Shown here in pieces: positions 1 through 11,777 of a stretch of DNA of 64,000 bases. Position 1 is the first letter of the stretch. The number at the start of each line of letters is the position of its first letter. A program made the translations under genes and the position numbers. Below the pieces are notes generated by a model. It was not told the origin of the DNA. It worked only from the letters and a program-made list of their open reading frames with translations, and searched no databases. Source of the DNA: Bufo bufo (Eukaryota; Chordata; Amphibia; Anura; Bufonidae); contig NC_053393.1 of NCBI RefSeq assembly GCF_905171765.1, positions 185,189,921 through 185,253,920 of the forward strand. The letters are read 5' to 3'.

Positions 1-2614
1 TAATGGAGGCCTTTATGGCACCAAAAATGGTAAAAGGCAGAGTGGACCCAGCATGCGTGTGGAACCAACACTTCCTAAACTTTATGGCGGCCATTACGGC
101 GCATAACAGGTAGCATTTAGTGTTAGGTTCCCGTCTTACAGAGATCGCCTTGATGTTTGGCAGACGGGCTCAAATGGTTTTGTACAAAATGCATTTGCTA
201 AGCATCTCACTTTATAAATAAGCGTAGCATTAGCACTTGAATGTTTTTTGTGACTATGGCTTTTTTGTACTTTCTGACTGGGCGTGATGTCATTTACACT
301 GCATGTCCTTGTCAATCAAAGTGCTGAGAGTGAAGTAGTTGCAAAGAGAGTAGAGCCTCTAGGTGTAATGGCAACACCCCAGTTGCTTCTAGTGGTTCAT
401 TTGCATATATCAAAACATTTTTCTAGGCAATGCGAGCACATATTAACATGGGACCAACACAGATGCCTTCAGCTGCCAAGTGCACATGTAACAGGTCAGC
501 CAGGTACAAATATGCTGACTGATGCCCTTAAATTGTCTCCTCAGTTGGCAGAGTGTGAGATGGCATACATAGTAGAATATATCTCTTCTGGCTTGTACTG
601 ACGAGCTCTTCACTAGAGAAATTGTGAAACTGTGTGCGCCAATTTCTCATTTACCCACTGCTTTGCAACTGCCTGGTCCGGTCAATCAAAGCATCTAATT
701 AGTGGCTGGACACAGAAATGAGTAGATCTTGGGTGCAACAAGAGCAATGGTGATGCCCTCATTGCACCAAATGTCTAATTTTCATATTAAGAAAAAGTGC
801 CATAATAACTCAGGAACGGAGCCTCGGATCAACAATTGAAAAACAGGGTTCTAATCAGGTGAACCAAAGCTATGCGTGTGTCCAAACAGCTTGATAGGGA
901 GGTCGCTGTTACACTGTTTCATGGAACTCTATGCTATGTTGTTCCTCTGTTATTCCTCCTGGAAATATATAAATACCATTGTTCTTGTCAATAGCATTTG
1001 TCCTTACACACTCTGGTATTGTCTGCACTGATTGATCGGTGTCAGTTTGTCACAATATATCCCATTGACAAGGGAATGGTAATCATTTATTCACATATTT
1101 CCATGAGGATAAATAGAGAGATGCTCCCGAATTGTTATCTTATAAAAGAAAGGCTAATATTTGTCACGTATTGATTTTATAGGATGTCGATTGTCTTGCA
1201 GAGCAGACACCAATGCGTTTTGTGGTATCCTCCTCCTCTAGCCCACTGTACCCTAATAACAATCATTTCTTATAGCAGGTAATCCACATAAAGTAACCAT
1301 TTCATATTTCATCCCTTCAAAAGAGTTTTTTTTTAACCGTTTAGCCACTGTACAGTTTGATGCAACTATTGATATTTTGTTTCCTTTGTAAACCCCTAGA
1401 TTAAACACAAAATGTTTATGTTGATTGCTGTTCCCTATGTATTAGTAAATTGGAAATAATTTAGAACAATAATATTAGGTTGCGTAATCTAAATGTTTTT
1501 TTTTTTTTTTTTCCTTTTGCCCAAATCTACACAAAAACATGTCTCAGTTCTTGTGGGAATACACTTAATTATAATATGTTTCTCTTACACAAACTGGCTA
1601 CAGAAACTTTACCAATTACATTTCATCCAATAACTGTTAGCTATCTGGCCTTTACCTACAAGTCCCAAAAGGCCTCTGCAGATAATTGCTTTTTAAATTC
1701 AGCTAGAGGCGTAGCAATGAACAATCAGTCATCTCTGTTACTGTTTGAGGATAATTTTTCTGCATTATCTCAATGTCATGTATATGCACTACGCTGACAG
1801 GCTCTTGATTTTCCAGTTAATACATTTTAAATGTAATATTTTATCAGAATATTCTATTGTGCTTCTGATGTGTTCCACAAGTTATCTAACCCTTTAAAAC
1901 AAGCAGGGAACAGAAAGGCAGATAGTTTCGATGGAATATGATTCTCAAAGAGGTCGGAATAGATCTTATGCCCTTTTCTGTGCATAGTGTTCAAAATATG
2001 TAGCACGTGTTTGTTATCTGCCCATGTATGTATATTATATTGGGCTACTATTGTTAAGGTGTTAAATAAATTCTTAGGAGCATAATTATGTAGGGCTGAT
2101 TTTCATTTGCAATTTGCTTTGCTTGCCTATTAGTAAAATGGAAATGGTGTAATTTGTGCAATAAAAGGAAATTAAATGCAATTCTGTAGAATAGACATTT
2201 GGCATTGCTGTCCATAGTAACCAGGTCATTGCTATGGGATGCTTAATAGATTATATACTTAGATGAACTGTTAATATATGGATCTGTATTCTCAATTACA
2301 TTTTCTCTATTCTGAAATAATGTACGCTTAGTTAACTCTTGATCCATATATTGTCCATATTTTGTGTATTTCAACCCCCCTCCCTTTTTTTTTTTTTCTT
2401 TTACAACTCTCAGCTATTATATATAATCTTCTGGAGAATCCAACTGCAGGTGTTGAATTATTACTTAGTGCTCATTGACATCAATGAACCATCCATGTAC
2501 TAGTTAGGTCTGTGGTCCATGCCCAATGCCCTCCTGCTGTCCCCTGTGGATGTGGATGCGTCTCCACTCACTATGCCATCTGGTATCCTCTTCTTGCTCC
2601 TGACTGATGCTCCC
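1..2614. other. no gene recognised (AT-rich non-coding DNA)
   Basis: About 2.6 kb of AT-rich sequence with poly-T runs near 1497-1514 and 2385-2400. The open frames here are around 100 codons or less, low in recognisable composition and without any domain I know. I see no RNA gene or mobile element termini. It may be old, unrecognisable repeat DNA or unique intergenic DNA. Confidence 0.5.
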
Positions 2615-2617
2615 TTA

Positions 2618-3085
2618 GGGCCCCTTTCACACGAGCCGGACGGATTGGCTCCGGATGCGTTCAGGATGCGTTCAGTGAAACTCGCACCATTTTGCAAGCA
2701 AACTCAGTCAGTTTTGTCTGCAATTGTGTTCAGTTGTTCCGTTTTTTTCTGCACGAGTGCAATGCGCTTTGACGCGTTTTTAAGGCGCGTGATAAAAAAC
2801 TGAAGGTTTACAAACATCTTTTAGCAACCATCTGTGAAAAACGCATCGCATCTGCAATGCATTTTTCTCTGAAGTCCTATTCGCTTCTATGGGGCCCGGG
2901 CTGCGTGAAAAATGCAGAATATAGAACATGCTGCATTTTTCACGCAACGCAGAACTGATGCGTGAAAAAAAAACGCTCATGTACACAGACCCATTGAAAT
3001 GAATCGGTCAGGATTCAGTGCGGGCGCTATGCGTTCACGTCACACATTGCACCCACGCAGAAAACTCGCTCGTGTGAAAGGGGTC
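2618..3085. mobile_element. MITE, PIF/Harbinger-like (TTA target duplication)
   Basis: The ends are inverted copies of one another: GGGCCCCTTTCACACGAG on the left and, read from the other strand, GACCCCTTTCACACGAG on the right. TTA(G) lies directly outside both ends (2615-2618 and 3086-3089), which fits the 3-bp TWA target duplication of PIF/Harbinger elements. There is no transposase inside, so it is non-autonomous. A second copy type with related ends (CTCTTTCACAC) sits at 51773-52540. The superfamily is inferred from target length and ends only. Confidence 0.7.
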
Positions 3086-3180
3086 TTAGGGTGCACACTC
3101 ATCTCTAACCTCTTAAAGGGCCAGTGTTTGTGCTTCCAAATGTTTCCCCAGCCAGTAGCTGAAGGTCTCTAGGTATTTAA

Positions 3181-3206
3181 GGCACCCTCTCCAGACAGAG
3201 GGTGCC
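3181..3206. repeat. perfect 10-bp hairpin
   Basis: GGCACCCTCT and AGAGGGTGCC form perfect 10-bp arms around a six-base loop (CCAGAC). There is no U-run or nearby gene to give it a function. It may be a remnant of a palindromic element. Confidence 0.5.
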
Positions 3207-3416
3207 TGAGCTTTAAGTTTCATGGTGACCAGCAAAGGCATATAAATAGAAGAAAGTCTATGGGAATTTAGAAAAAAAAAACACAAAAAGTCTATGTTTT
3301 TGACACTAGCCTAATTTTAACTGTGAACTCTCAACATAGGAAGCCTTATGGAGTGAATATAATTACTTTTACAGTATTTATTTTGCTACCCAGAAAAAGT
3401 TAAAGGGGTTCAGCAC

Positions 3417-3795
3417 TTTCATTTAACTGATGATCTATCCTCTGGATAGATCATCAGCTTCTGATCGGCGGGGGTCCGACACCCGGGACCCCCACCGATC
3501 AGCTGTTTGAGAAGGCAGCGGCGCTCCAGCAGCGCCGCGGCCTTCTCACTGTCTACCGCCTGCCCACTGATGTCACGACTAGTATCAACTAGCGTGGGCG
3601 GGGCTAAGCTCCATTCAAGTGAACAGAGCTTAGTCCCGCCCACGCTAGTTGATACTAGTCGTGAAGTCAGTGGGCAGGCGGTAAACAGTGAGAAGGCCGC
3701 GGCGCTGCTGGAGCGCCGCTGCCTTCTCAAACAGCTGATCGGCAGGGGTCCCGGGTGTCGGACCCCAGCCGATCAGAAGCTGATGATCTATCCAT
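3417..3795. mobile_element. long near-perfect palindrome (MITE)
   Basis: The sequence folds on a centre near 3615-3620 with arms of roughly 165-170 bp. Arm landmarks include GATGATCTATCC at the outer edge, CAGCTGTTTGAGAAGGC further in, and GTTGATACTAGTCGTG near the centre. Because the arms match, both strands contain an ORF of about 104 codons that begins with the same residues (MRRQRRSSSAAAFSL). These are palindrome artefacts, not genes. The left side continues into AAAGGGGTTC; the matching right end is missing, so the copy is truncated there. Confidence 0.75.
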
Positions 3796-5173
3796 TTTTC
3801 ATTCTTACTGTCATTGTATAACACATGTGCAGCAGGCTCCCCCTAGTGGTGGCTGCAGTCAGCTTGAATTTTATCACTGAACTTTATTTCTATGCCGGCA
3901 ATTTCAAGCTCAATACAACAAAAACAGAGTTCTGATAAAAACAGCAGAGTTTTGAAAGGTAGACATTCACCTTAAGATTTGAAATTCTTATCCATAACAT
4001 CAGCATATTCCATAACTACAAAGTGCAAAATATTATCATAGCAACATAAAATGGCATAAAAGTGATAATGGAAATGTGAGAAGTCAGTTAGTAGAGAGCC
4101 ATAATTCAGTCCTACATGAAAGGCAAATGCAACCATTGTTCTCTGATTTATTGTCTTTTTTGTTCTTGTGCTATTTTTCAACAATCTGTTCGGTTGACTC
4201 ATTAGATTTAACAATGCAGAAATGTAATAAACAGACACCATAACCCAAGATCATTTCATGAACTTAAATGCATTTCTTTCATTCCATACCAGGTAATATT
4301 AAATATGTGTAATTTCCTTCCCCTAATCTAATTTTATAGTAGCCTGTAGCGGGTCTAACTTTAGTAATTTATAAATACCTCATGTCAAAGTGCCTTTGCT
4401 TTATCATAAAAGGGAAAAAAAATCTGCTTGTGATAAGTCTCATCACTTCTTTTTTTCATATCTATAAAATCCCCTGAGCACATTTCAGCAATTTAAAGAT
4501 TTCATAAATATATAATTTATTAAACTGTAATGACATTTTAGGTTTAGATCAGTGCATGCAAATGAGAACACTTACTATCATTGCTCATTTTGCATAATGT
4601 TACATGCCATTCAGACCGGCTATCATATGATTAGAGGAAAGTTTAAGGAGACAAGGGGACAAGGGGATTTCATTTTAATTTAGTTATTCATATTTCACTT
4701 GGGATCTTACAAAAGATAACAAACTGTAATTTCTATAATTTATTATTATTATTTTAGAATGGTTTTAATTTTTCTGTCTAGTACTGCCATATCCTAAGAT
4801 GTTGGGTTTTTTGTGTTTACCTACGATTCTAAAAATGTTCAAAAATGTTTCCATTACAAAGTAGACATACATGTGTTTCCTTATTGAGCCCCAGTGCACT
4901 GACCAATAAATAGGGTATTACTATTCTTTATAAAAAAAAAAAGTCAAGCATGGGGTAATGAAAGGTTTGGTGCAATGTACTCAATCTAGGCGGTCCTAGA
5001 TCATACATTTTGCTTATGCTGACAAACTGTAGCAAAGCTTACAAGAGAATAGTAAAGACTATATAAAATTGATGCACATTGGCATTTTAGATAAGTATTT
5101 TATCTTATGGTTTTCATTTGTGGAGGTTTATTATATATGCCCTAAGGAGTAGTCTGCAGAACATCATTACTGT
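3796..5173. other. no gene recognised
   Basis: AT-rich DNA with no domain-bearing ORF on either strand, no clear termini and only short A/T runs. The 89-codon reverse ORF near 3972-4241 has no recognisable feature. Confidence 0.5.
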
Positions 5174-5177
5174 TTAA

Positions 5178-5475
5178 AGGAGTTGTCCTATCTCAACTTT
5201 TTATGGCGAGATGGGAATAACCCACAGTAAGCGCGGGTGGCCAAAATTCCAGAAATATCGGAGAGGTCAGTCTTGCGCAGCAAGCTATGCAATTTGTGTA
5301 TCTCTGGAATTAAGGACACAGAACGGCTTGTTGTACTACGGTACACTGTTTGAGTAGCTCCCATTCACTACTATGAAAGTTATGAAAACAGCGGGGGCAT
5401 GTTGCTTGGCAGTTTTTGCACTTACTGTGGGTTATTCCCATCTTGACCATGAAAGACTGAGATGGAGCAACCTCT
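5178..5475. mobile_element. TTAA-flanked palindromic MITE (piggyBac/Kolobok-like)
   Basis: The left end reads AGGAGTTGTCCTATCTCA and the right end, from the other strand, reads AGAGGTTGCTCCATCTCA. TTAA flanks both sides (5174-5177, 5476-5479). Inside, ATGGGAATAACCCACAGTAAG is mirrored by the reverse-strand copy near 5417-5440, so most of the element is a palindrome. TTAA duplication is typical of piggyBac and Kolobok elements; which one cannot be told without a transposase. Confidence 0.65.
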
Positions 5476-5514
5476 TTAAGCTACACGTCTTTTAGCATAT
5501 AATTTATTTTATTA

Positions 5515-6060
5515 CGTCTTAACCCTTTCCTGACCACCCAATGTAGATTTATGTTGGTGGTCGGGCATTTAAAAATGGCACCCTCTGGTGTGTGCAGCGG
5601 AACCATGACTGCCGGGTATCTGCTGTTTCATATAGCAGACACCTGGCAGTAATGTCCACAACTGGCAGTAATGCCGGTCGTGGACTTTTAACCCTTCAGA
5701 TGCTGTGGTAAAATGTGACCACAGCATCTGGATACCATAAAACCCCAAAGAGCATGCTTATGGGTGTGTTTTGGCTCCCCCCGGTGGGGATCAGGGGAGA
5801 CGGAGTGTGTATTCAGCAGTCCCAGTCCTCCTGTGTGACAGGAGGCTGCTGCATAGTAAGTTCTATGGAGCCCCTGCCTGTGGCAGGGCTCCATAGGAAC
5901 ATAGTAAAACTCTCACTGAGCATGTATACAGCAGCCCCCATTCTCCTGTGTGACAGGAGGCTGCTGTATAGTAAGTGCTATGGAGCCCCTGCCTGTGGCA
6001 CGACTCTATAGGGACATAGTAAAATTCTTATTGACTCCAATGCTAATTGGAGTCAATGAG
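5515..6060. repeat. tandemly duplicated ~119-bp repeat
   Basis: Two head-to-tail copies begin near 5805 and 5922, sharing blocks such as CTCCTGTGTGACAGGAGG and CTATGGAGCCCCTGCCTGTGG. Each block contains a small hairpin (CCTCCTG...CAGGAGG). The upstream part, starting AACCCTTTCCTGACCACC, resembles the edge of a dispersed repeat but I could not find a matching right end. Confidence 0.5.
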
Positions 6061-7079
6061 ACAAGCTAAAAATTCAAATTACCCCCATTTTCACCAAAAT
6101 GTAAATAAAAATATGTAAACAATAAAAAAATACACATAGTGGACAATACATCACTGCTGGTGAAAACACTCATACTATTAAAATATAAACATGTATTTTC
6201 AATATAGCAAACTGAAGATGAAAAATATGACCTAAACTGTCATGATGTAAGCTGTAAATATACCTAAGGTTGCTGGACAGTCCTCAGTCTCATTACACTT
6301 TATACTGCCAAGCTAATTCATGTCAACTTTTCAGCAAATCAGCATTAAAAATTTTCCTACATTTTTAGGCAAATGTGAAAAAATGCTGCAAATTAAGAAT
6401 GCTTTCAAAAAAAAGAAGCATTAATGGTTTAGTTTGCTGTCAATTAACAAAATGCTAAGTAAATTAACACAAGAAAAATGTAAATTAGATAATATTTGAT
6501 GTGACCACACTTTACCTTCAAAAAAGCACCAATTCTTCTAGGTACACTTGCAGACAGATTTTTTTTTAAGGAACTTGGCAGCGAGGTTGTTCCAAACATC
6601 TTGGAAAACTAACCATAGTTCTTCTATGGATGTAGGCTTGCTCAAATTATTCTGTCTCTTCATGTAATCCCAGAGAGACTTCAAGCTGAGATTAGGTCTT
6701 AACCACCTCCGGACCGCCTAACGCAGGATCGCGTTCCGGAGGTGGCAGCCCTGCGCAGAGTCACGCATATATGCGTCATCTCGCGATGGCCGAGATTTCC
6801 TGTGAACGCGCGCACACAGGCGCGCGCGCTCACAGGAACGGAAGGTAAGAGAGTTGATCTCCAGCCTGCCAGCGGCGATCGTTCGCTGGCAGGCTGGAGA
6901 TGTGTTTTTTTTAACCCCTAACAGGTATATTAGACGCTGTTTTGATAACAGCGTCTAATATACCTGCTACCTGGTCCTCTGGTGGTCCCCTTTGTTTGGA
7001 TCGACCACCAGAGGACACAGGTAGCTCAGTAAAGTAGCACCAAGCACCACTACACTACACTACACCCCCCCCGTCACTT

Positions 7080-8280
7080 ATTAACCCCTTATTAGCCCCT
7101 GATCACCCCTGATCACCCCATATAGACTCCCTGATCACCCCCCTGTCATTGATTACCCCCCTGTCATTGATCAACCCCCTGTAAAGCTCCATTCAGATGT
7201 CCGCATGATTTTTACGGATCCACTGATAGATGGATCGGATCCGCAAAACGCATCCGGACGTCTGAATGAAGCCTTACAGGGGCGTGATCAATGACTGTGG
7301 TGATCACCCCATATAGACTCCCTGATCACCCCCCTGTCATTGATTACCCCCCTGTCATTGATTACCCCCCTGTAAAGCTCCATTCAGATGTCCGCATGAT
7401 TTTTACGGATGCACTGATAGATGGATCGGATCCGCAAAACGCATCCGGACGTCTGAATGAAGCCTTACAGGGGCATGATCAATGACTGTGGTGATCACCC
7501 CATATAGACTCCCTGATCACCCCCCTGTAAAGCTCCATTCAGATGTCCGCATGATTTTTACGGATGCACTGATAGATGGATCTGATCCGCAAAACGCATC
7601 CGGACGTCTGAATGAAGCCTTACAGGGGCGTGATCAATGACTGTGGTGATCACCCCCCTGTCATTGATTACCCCCCTGTAAAGCTCCATTCAGATGTCCG
7701 CATGATTTTTACGGATCCACTGATAGATGGATCGGATCCGCAAAACGCATCCGGACGTCTGAATGAAGCCTTACAGGGGCGTGATCAATGACTGTGGTGA
7801 TCACCCCATATAGACTCCCTGATCACCCCCCTGTAAAGCTCCATTCAGATGTCCGCATGATTTTTACGGATGCACTGATAGATGGATCCGATCCGCAAAA
7901 CGCATCCGGATGTCTGAATGAAGCCTTACAGGGGCATGATCAATGACTGTGGTTATCACCCCATATAGACTCCCTGATCACCCACCTGTCATTGATTACA
8001 CCCCTGTCATTGATCAACCCCCTGTAAAGCTCCATTCAGATGTCCGCATGATTTTTACGGATGCACTGATAGATGGATCCGATCCGCAAAACGCATCCGG
8101 ACGTCTGAATGAAGCCTTACAGGGGCATGATCAATGACTGTGGTGATCACCCCATATAGACTCCCTGATCACCACCCCTGTCATTGATCACCACCCCTGT
8201 CATTGATCACCACCCCTGTCATTGATCACCACCCCTGTCATTGATCACTCCCCCTGTCATTGATCACCCTCTGTAAGGCT
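7080..8280. repeat. tandem array with an embedded ~90-bp hairpin in each unit
   Basis: Six copies of a block starting near 7189, 7381, 7534, 7686, 7838 and 8031 (spacing about 152 or 192 bp). Each holds an inverted pair, CCATTCAGATGTCCG and CGGACGTCTGAATG, around a near-constant core. Spacing differs by whole numbers of a ~20-bp sub-unit (TCATTGATTACCCCCCTG). A seventh copy is cut off at about 8291. The 64-codon ORFs at 7291 and 7943 are products of the repetition. Confidence 0.8.
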
Positions 8281-8284
8281 CCAT

Positions 8285-10270
8285 TCAGACATTTTTTTGG
8301 CCCAAGTTAGCGGAATTTTTTTTTTTTTTTTCTTACAAAGTCTCATATTCCACTAACTTGTGTCAAAAAATAAAATCTCACATGAACTCACCATACCCCT
8401 CACGGAAACCAAATGCGTAAATTTTTTTTGATATTTATATTCCAGACTTCTTCTCACGCTTTAGGGCCCCTAGAATGCCAGGGCAGTATAAATACCCCAC
8501 ATGTGACCCCATTTCGGAAAGAAGACACCCCCAGGTATTCCGTGAGGGCCATATTGAGTCCATGAAAGATTGAAATTTTTGTCCCAAGTTAGCGGAACGG
8601 GAGACTTTGTGAGAAAAAAATAAAAAATATCAATTTCCGCTAACTTGTGCCAAAAAAAAAAAATTTCTATGAACTCGCCATGCCCCTCATTGAATACCTT
8701 GGGGTGTCTTCTTTCCAAAATGGGGTCACATGTGGGGTATTTATACTGCCCTGGCATTCTAGGGGCCCCAAAGCGTGAGAAGAAGTCTGGTATCCAAATG
8801 TCTAAAAATGACCTCCTAAAAGGAATTTGGGCACCTTTGCGCATCTAGGCTGCAAAAAAGTGTCACACATCTGGTATCGCCGTACTCAGGAGAAGTTGGG
8901 GAATGTGTTTTGGGGTGTCATTTTACATATACCCATGCTGGGTGAGAGAAATTTCTTGGTCAAATGCCAACTTTGTATAAAAAAATTGGAAAAGTTGTCT
9001 TTTGCCAAGATATTTCTCTCACCCAGCAAGGGTATATGTAAAATGACACCCCAAAACACATTCCCCAACTTCTCCTGAATACGGCGATACCACATGTGTG
9101 ACACTTTTTTGCAGCCTAGGTGGGCAAAGGGGCCCATATTCCAAAGAGCACCTTTAGGATTTCACAGGTCATTTACCTACTTACCACACATTAGGGCCCC
9201 TGGAAAATGCCAGGGCAGTATAACTACCCCACAAGTGACCCCATTTTGGAAAGAAGACACCCCAAGGTATTCCGTGAGGGGCATGGCGAGTTCCTAGAAT
9301 TTTTTACTTTTTGTCACAAGTTAGTGGAAAATGATGATTTTTTTTTTTTTTCATACAAAGTCTCATATTCCACTAACTTGTGACAAAAAATAAAAACTTC
9401 CATGAACTCACTATGCCCATCAGCGAATACCTTGGGGTCTCTTCTTTCCAAAATGGGGTCACTTGTGGGGTAGTTATACTGCCCTGGCATTCTAGGGGCC
9501 CAAATGTGTGGTAAGGAGTTTGAAATCAAATTCTGTAAAAAATGACCTGTGAAATCCGAAAGGTGCTCTTTGGAATATGGGCCCCTTTGCCCACCTAGGC
9601 TGCAAAAAAGTGTCACACATCTGGTATCTCCGTACTCAGGAGAAGGTGGGGAATGTGTTTTGGGGTGTCATTTTACATATACCCATGCTGGGTGAGAGAA
9701 ATATCTTGGCAAAAGACAACTTTTCCATTTTTTTTTATACAAAGTTGGCATTTGACCAAGATATTTATCTCACCCAGCATGGGTATATGTAAAATGACAC
9801 CCCAAAACACATTCCCCACCTTCTCCTGAGTACGGCAATACCAGATGTGTGACACTTTTTTGCAGCCTAGGTGGGCAAAGGGGCCCATATTCCAAAGAGC
9901 ACCTTTCGGATTTCACAGGTCATTTTTTACAGAATTTGATTTCAAACTCCTTACCACACATTTGGGCCCCTAGAATGCCAGGGCAGTATAACTACCCCAC
10001 AAGTGACCCCATTTTGGAAAGAAGAGACCCCAAGGTATTTCGTGATGGGCATAGTGAGTTCATAGAAGTTTTTATTTTTTGTCACAAGTTAGTGGAATAT
10101 GAGACTTTGTATGAAAAAAATAAATAAAAAAAAAATCATCATTTTCCGCTAACTTGTGACAAAAAATAAAAAGTTCTATGAACTCACTATGCCCATCAGC
10201 GAATACCTTAGGGTGTGTACTTTCCGAAATGGGGTCATTTGTGGGGTATTTGTACTGTCTGGCCATTGTA
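8285..10270. repeat. alternating large inverted repeats
   Basis: Blocks containing CCACTAACTTGTGACAAAAA, GGGGTCACTTGTGGGGTAG, GCAAAAAAGTGTCACAC and CATATACCCATGCTGGGTG recur in both orientations, with symmetry centres near 8985 and 9738. As a result both strands show ORFs with the same peptide (for example GPFAHLGCKKVSHIWY). These are not genes. The block lies wholly within the TTAA-flanked element. Confidence 0.8.
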
Positions 10271-10845
10271 GAACCTCAGGAAACATGACAGGTGCTCAGA
10301 AAGTCAGAGCTGCTTCAAAAAGCGGAAATTCACATTTTTGTACCATAGTTTGTAAACGCTATAACTTTTACCCAAACCATTTTTTTTTTACCCAAACATT
10401 TTTTTTTTATCAAAGACATGTAGAACAATAAATTTAGAGCAAAATTTCTATATGGATCTCGTTTTTTTTTGCAAAATTTTACAACTGAAAGTGAAAAATG
10501 TCATTTTTTTGCAAAAAAATCGTTAAATTTCGATTAATAACAAAAAAAGTAAAAATGTCAGCAGCAATGAAATACCACCAAATAAAAGCTCTATTAGTGA
10601 GAAGAAAAGGAGGTAAAATTCATTTGGGTGGTAAGTTGCATGACCGAGCAATAAACGGTGAAAGTAGTGTAGGTCAGAAGTGTAAAAAGTGGCCTGGTCT
10701 TTCAGGGTGTTTAAGCACTGGGGGCTGAAGTGGTTAATGTGGGCCATATCATCACTTCCAGGACTCCTTGTTCTTTATGATGAGAATAGTTCTTAATGAC
10801 ATTTGCTGTATGTTTTTGGTTGTTGACCTATTGCAGAAAAAAATT

Positions 10846-10846
10846 G

Positions 10847-10880
<34 letters not shown>
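10846..10880. repeat. (TCTA)n microsatellite
   Basis: About eight perfect TCTA units immediately beyond the broken edge of the Tc1 relic. The microsatellite marks where the relic's homology stops. Confidence 0.9.
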
Positions 10881-11551
10881 ACAAATAATATATATTAGCA
10901 AATAACCCACTTGTTTTTATTTCACTCAGTTAAAATGACTATAAAGTTATTACAGTTTCTGAATCAGGAAACAAAGTCAAGAGACATTTCCTATACGGAG
11001 AAGTAGAGAAAAACCTGTGAGGCAAAGGGGGGAAATTATCGAGCCCTGTACTCCAGAATTCTGTTTTCAAAAAGGAGCAAGATAGTTCTTTTGCGACTAC
11101 TTTAGGTTTTCCAGTTTTGAAAAATAGATGGAAAAGTGAGTGTGGTTAGCCTGTTAATGAGTTTCAATTCAAATTTACTGGGAGATTTTTTTAAAAAGTC
11201 ATAAAATAAAGTGGGAGAGGTTGTGCAGAAAACTGGAGTAGCATTTCTGGACAATAGTTTTAGGTGTAAAGATGAGCTAAATTTAACAGTGTGTGCCATT
11301 TGAAAAATTTGGTGCAAAGTACGCCGATACAAACTGATTTAAAATATTACACTCACTAAGGGTAAGGACATTTATAGTACACAAATTTTGGCTGATATTT
11401 TTTACCAGTTTGTTTGCCCAATAGCCTTTTTTTTTTTTTTTTTGCATTTTCAGCCTCTATAGAAGGTGGTGTGAAAACACTTGAAAAAATGGGAAAAGCT
11501 ACAGAATGCTGCAGTACAAAATGTCACAAAATTCCACTACAAATCCTCTTA
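10881..11551. other. no gene recognised
   Basis: AT-rich sequence without a recognisable ORF, RNA gene or repeat termini. A T-run lies near 11428-11443. Confidence 0.5.
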
Positions 11552-11731
11552 TGCCTCATACACGTCAGTGATTTCCATCAGTGATTTTGAGCCAAAATCA
11601 GATGCGGTTCTAAACACAGAACAGGAGCAGATATTTCCCTTATACCTTATGTCTGTGGAGGCTCCACTCCTGGTTTTGGCTCACAAATCATGGTTACAAA
11701 TCACTGACCAAAACACTGACGTGTGAATGAG
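11552..11731. mobile_element. short MITE with inverted ends
   Basis: CCTCATACACGTCAGTG on the left is mirrored by CACTGACGTGTGAATGAGG on the right. The internal CAGTGATTT / AAATCACTG motifs extend the symmetry. No coding capacity and no certain target duplication. Confidence 0.6.
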
Positions 11732-11777
11732 GCTTTAGAATGCTATTAAAACAGTGGGTTTTTTTTTTTTTTTTTTA

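Larger units (their letters stand above)
6703..10733. mobile_element. 4.03-kb composite non-autonomous element with TTAA target
   Basis: It begins CCACCTCCGGACCGCC and ends, read from the other strand, CCACTTCAGCCCCC, with TTAA directly outside each end (6699-6702, 10734-10737). Its insertion splits the Tc1 transposase relic, and the coding frame of the host relic is restored when it is removed. Internally it is built of a tandem array (7080-8280) followed by alternating inverted repeats (8285-10270) and an AT-rich right end. No transposase is present. TTAA duplication suggests piggyBac or Kolobok. Confidence 0.7.
6330..10850 (-). pseudogene. Tc1-like transposase C-terminal relic, split by insertion
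   Basis: Read on the reverse strand, 10850-10738 followed by 6698-6480 gives one frame: a stretch ending in VMIWPT joins LRPNLSLKSLWDYMKRQ, matching the WPxQSPDLNPIExLWD region around the third catalytic residue of Tc1 transposases. The relic continues through a WNN-type helix and a PRR motif to its stop. Between the halves lies a 4.03-kb TTAA-flanked insertion; with that removed and one TTAA kept, the frame is uninterrupted. The N-terminal half and first catalytic aspartates are absent, and the expected catalytic E reads K, so it is dead. The left part (6330-6480) resembles the Tc1 3' untranslated region. Confidence 0.75.

Noticed and set aside
284..601. 105-codon forward ORF as a host gene
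   Set aside because: No domain, no codon or splice context, and length expected by chance in this amount of DNA.
8470..10127. Conserved peptide MGPFAHLGCKKVSHIWY on both strands as a gene family
   Set aside because: Both strands give it because the DNA is an inverted repeat; the peptides have no domain and frames end at symmetry centres.
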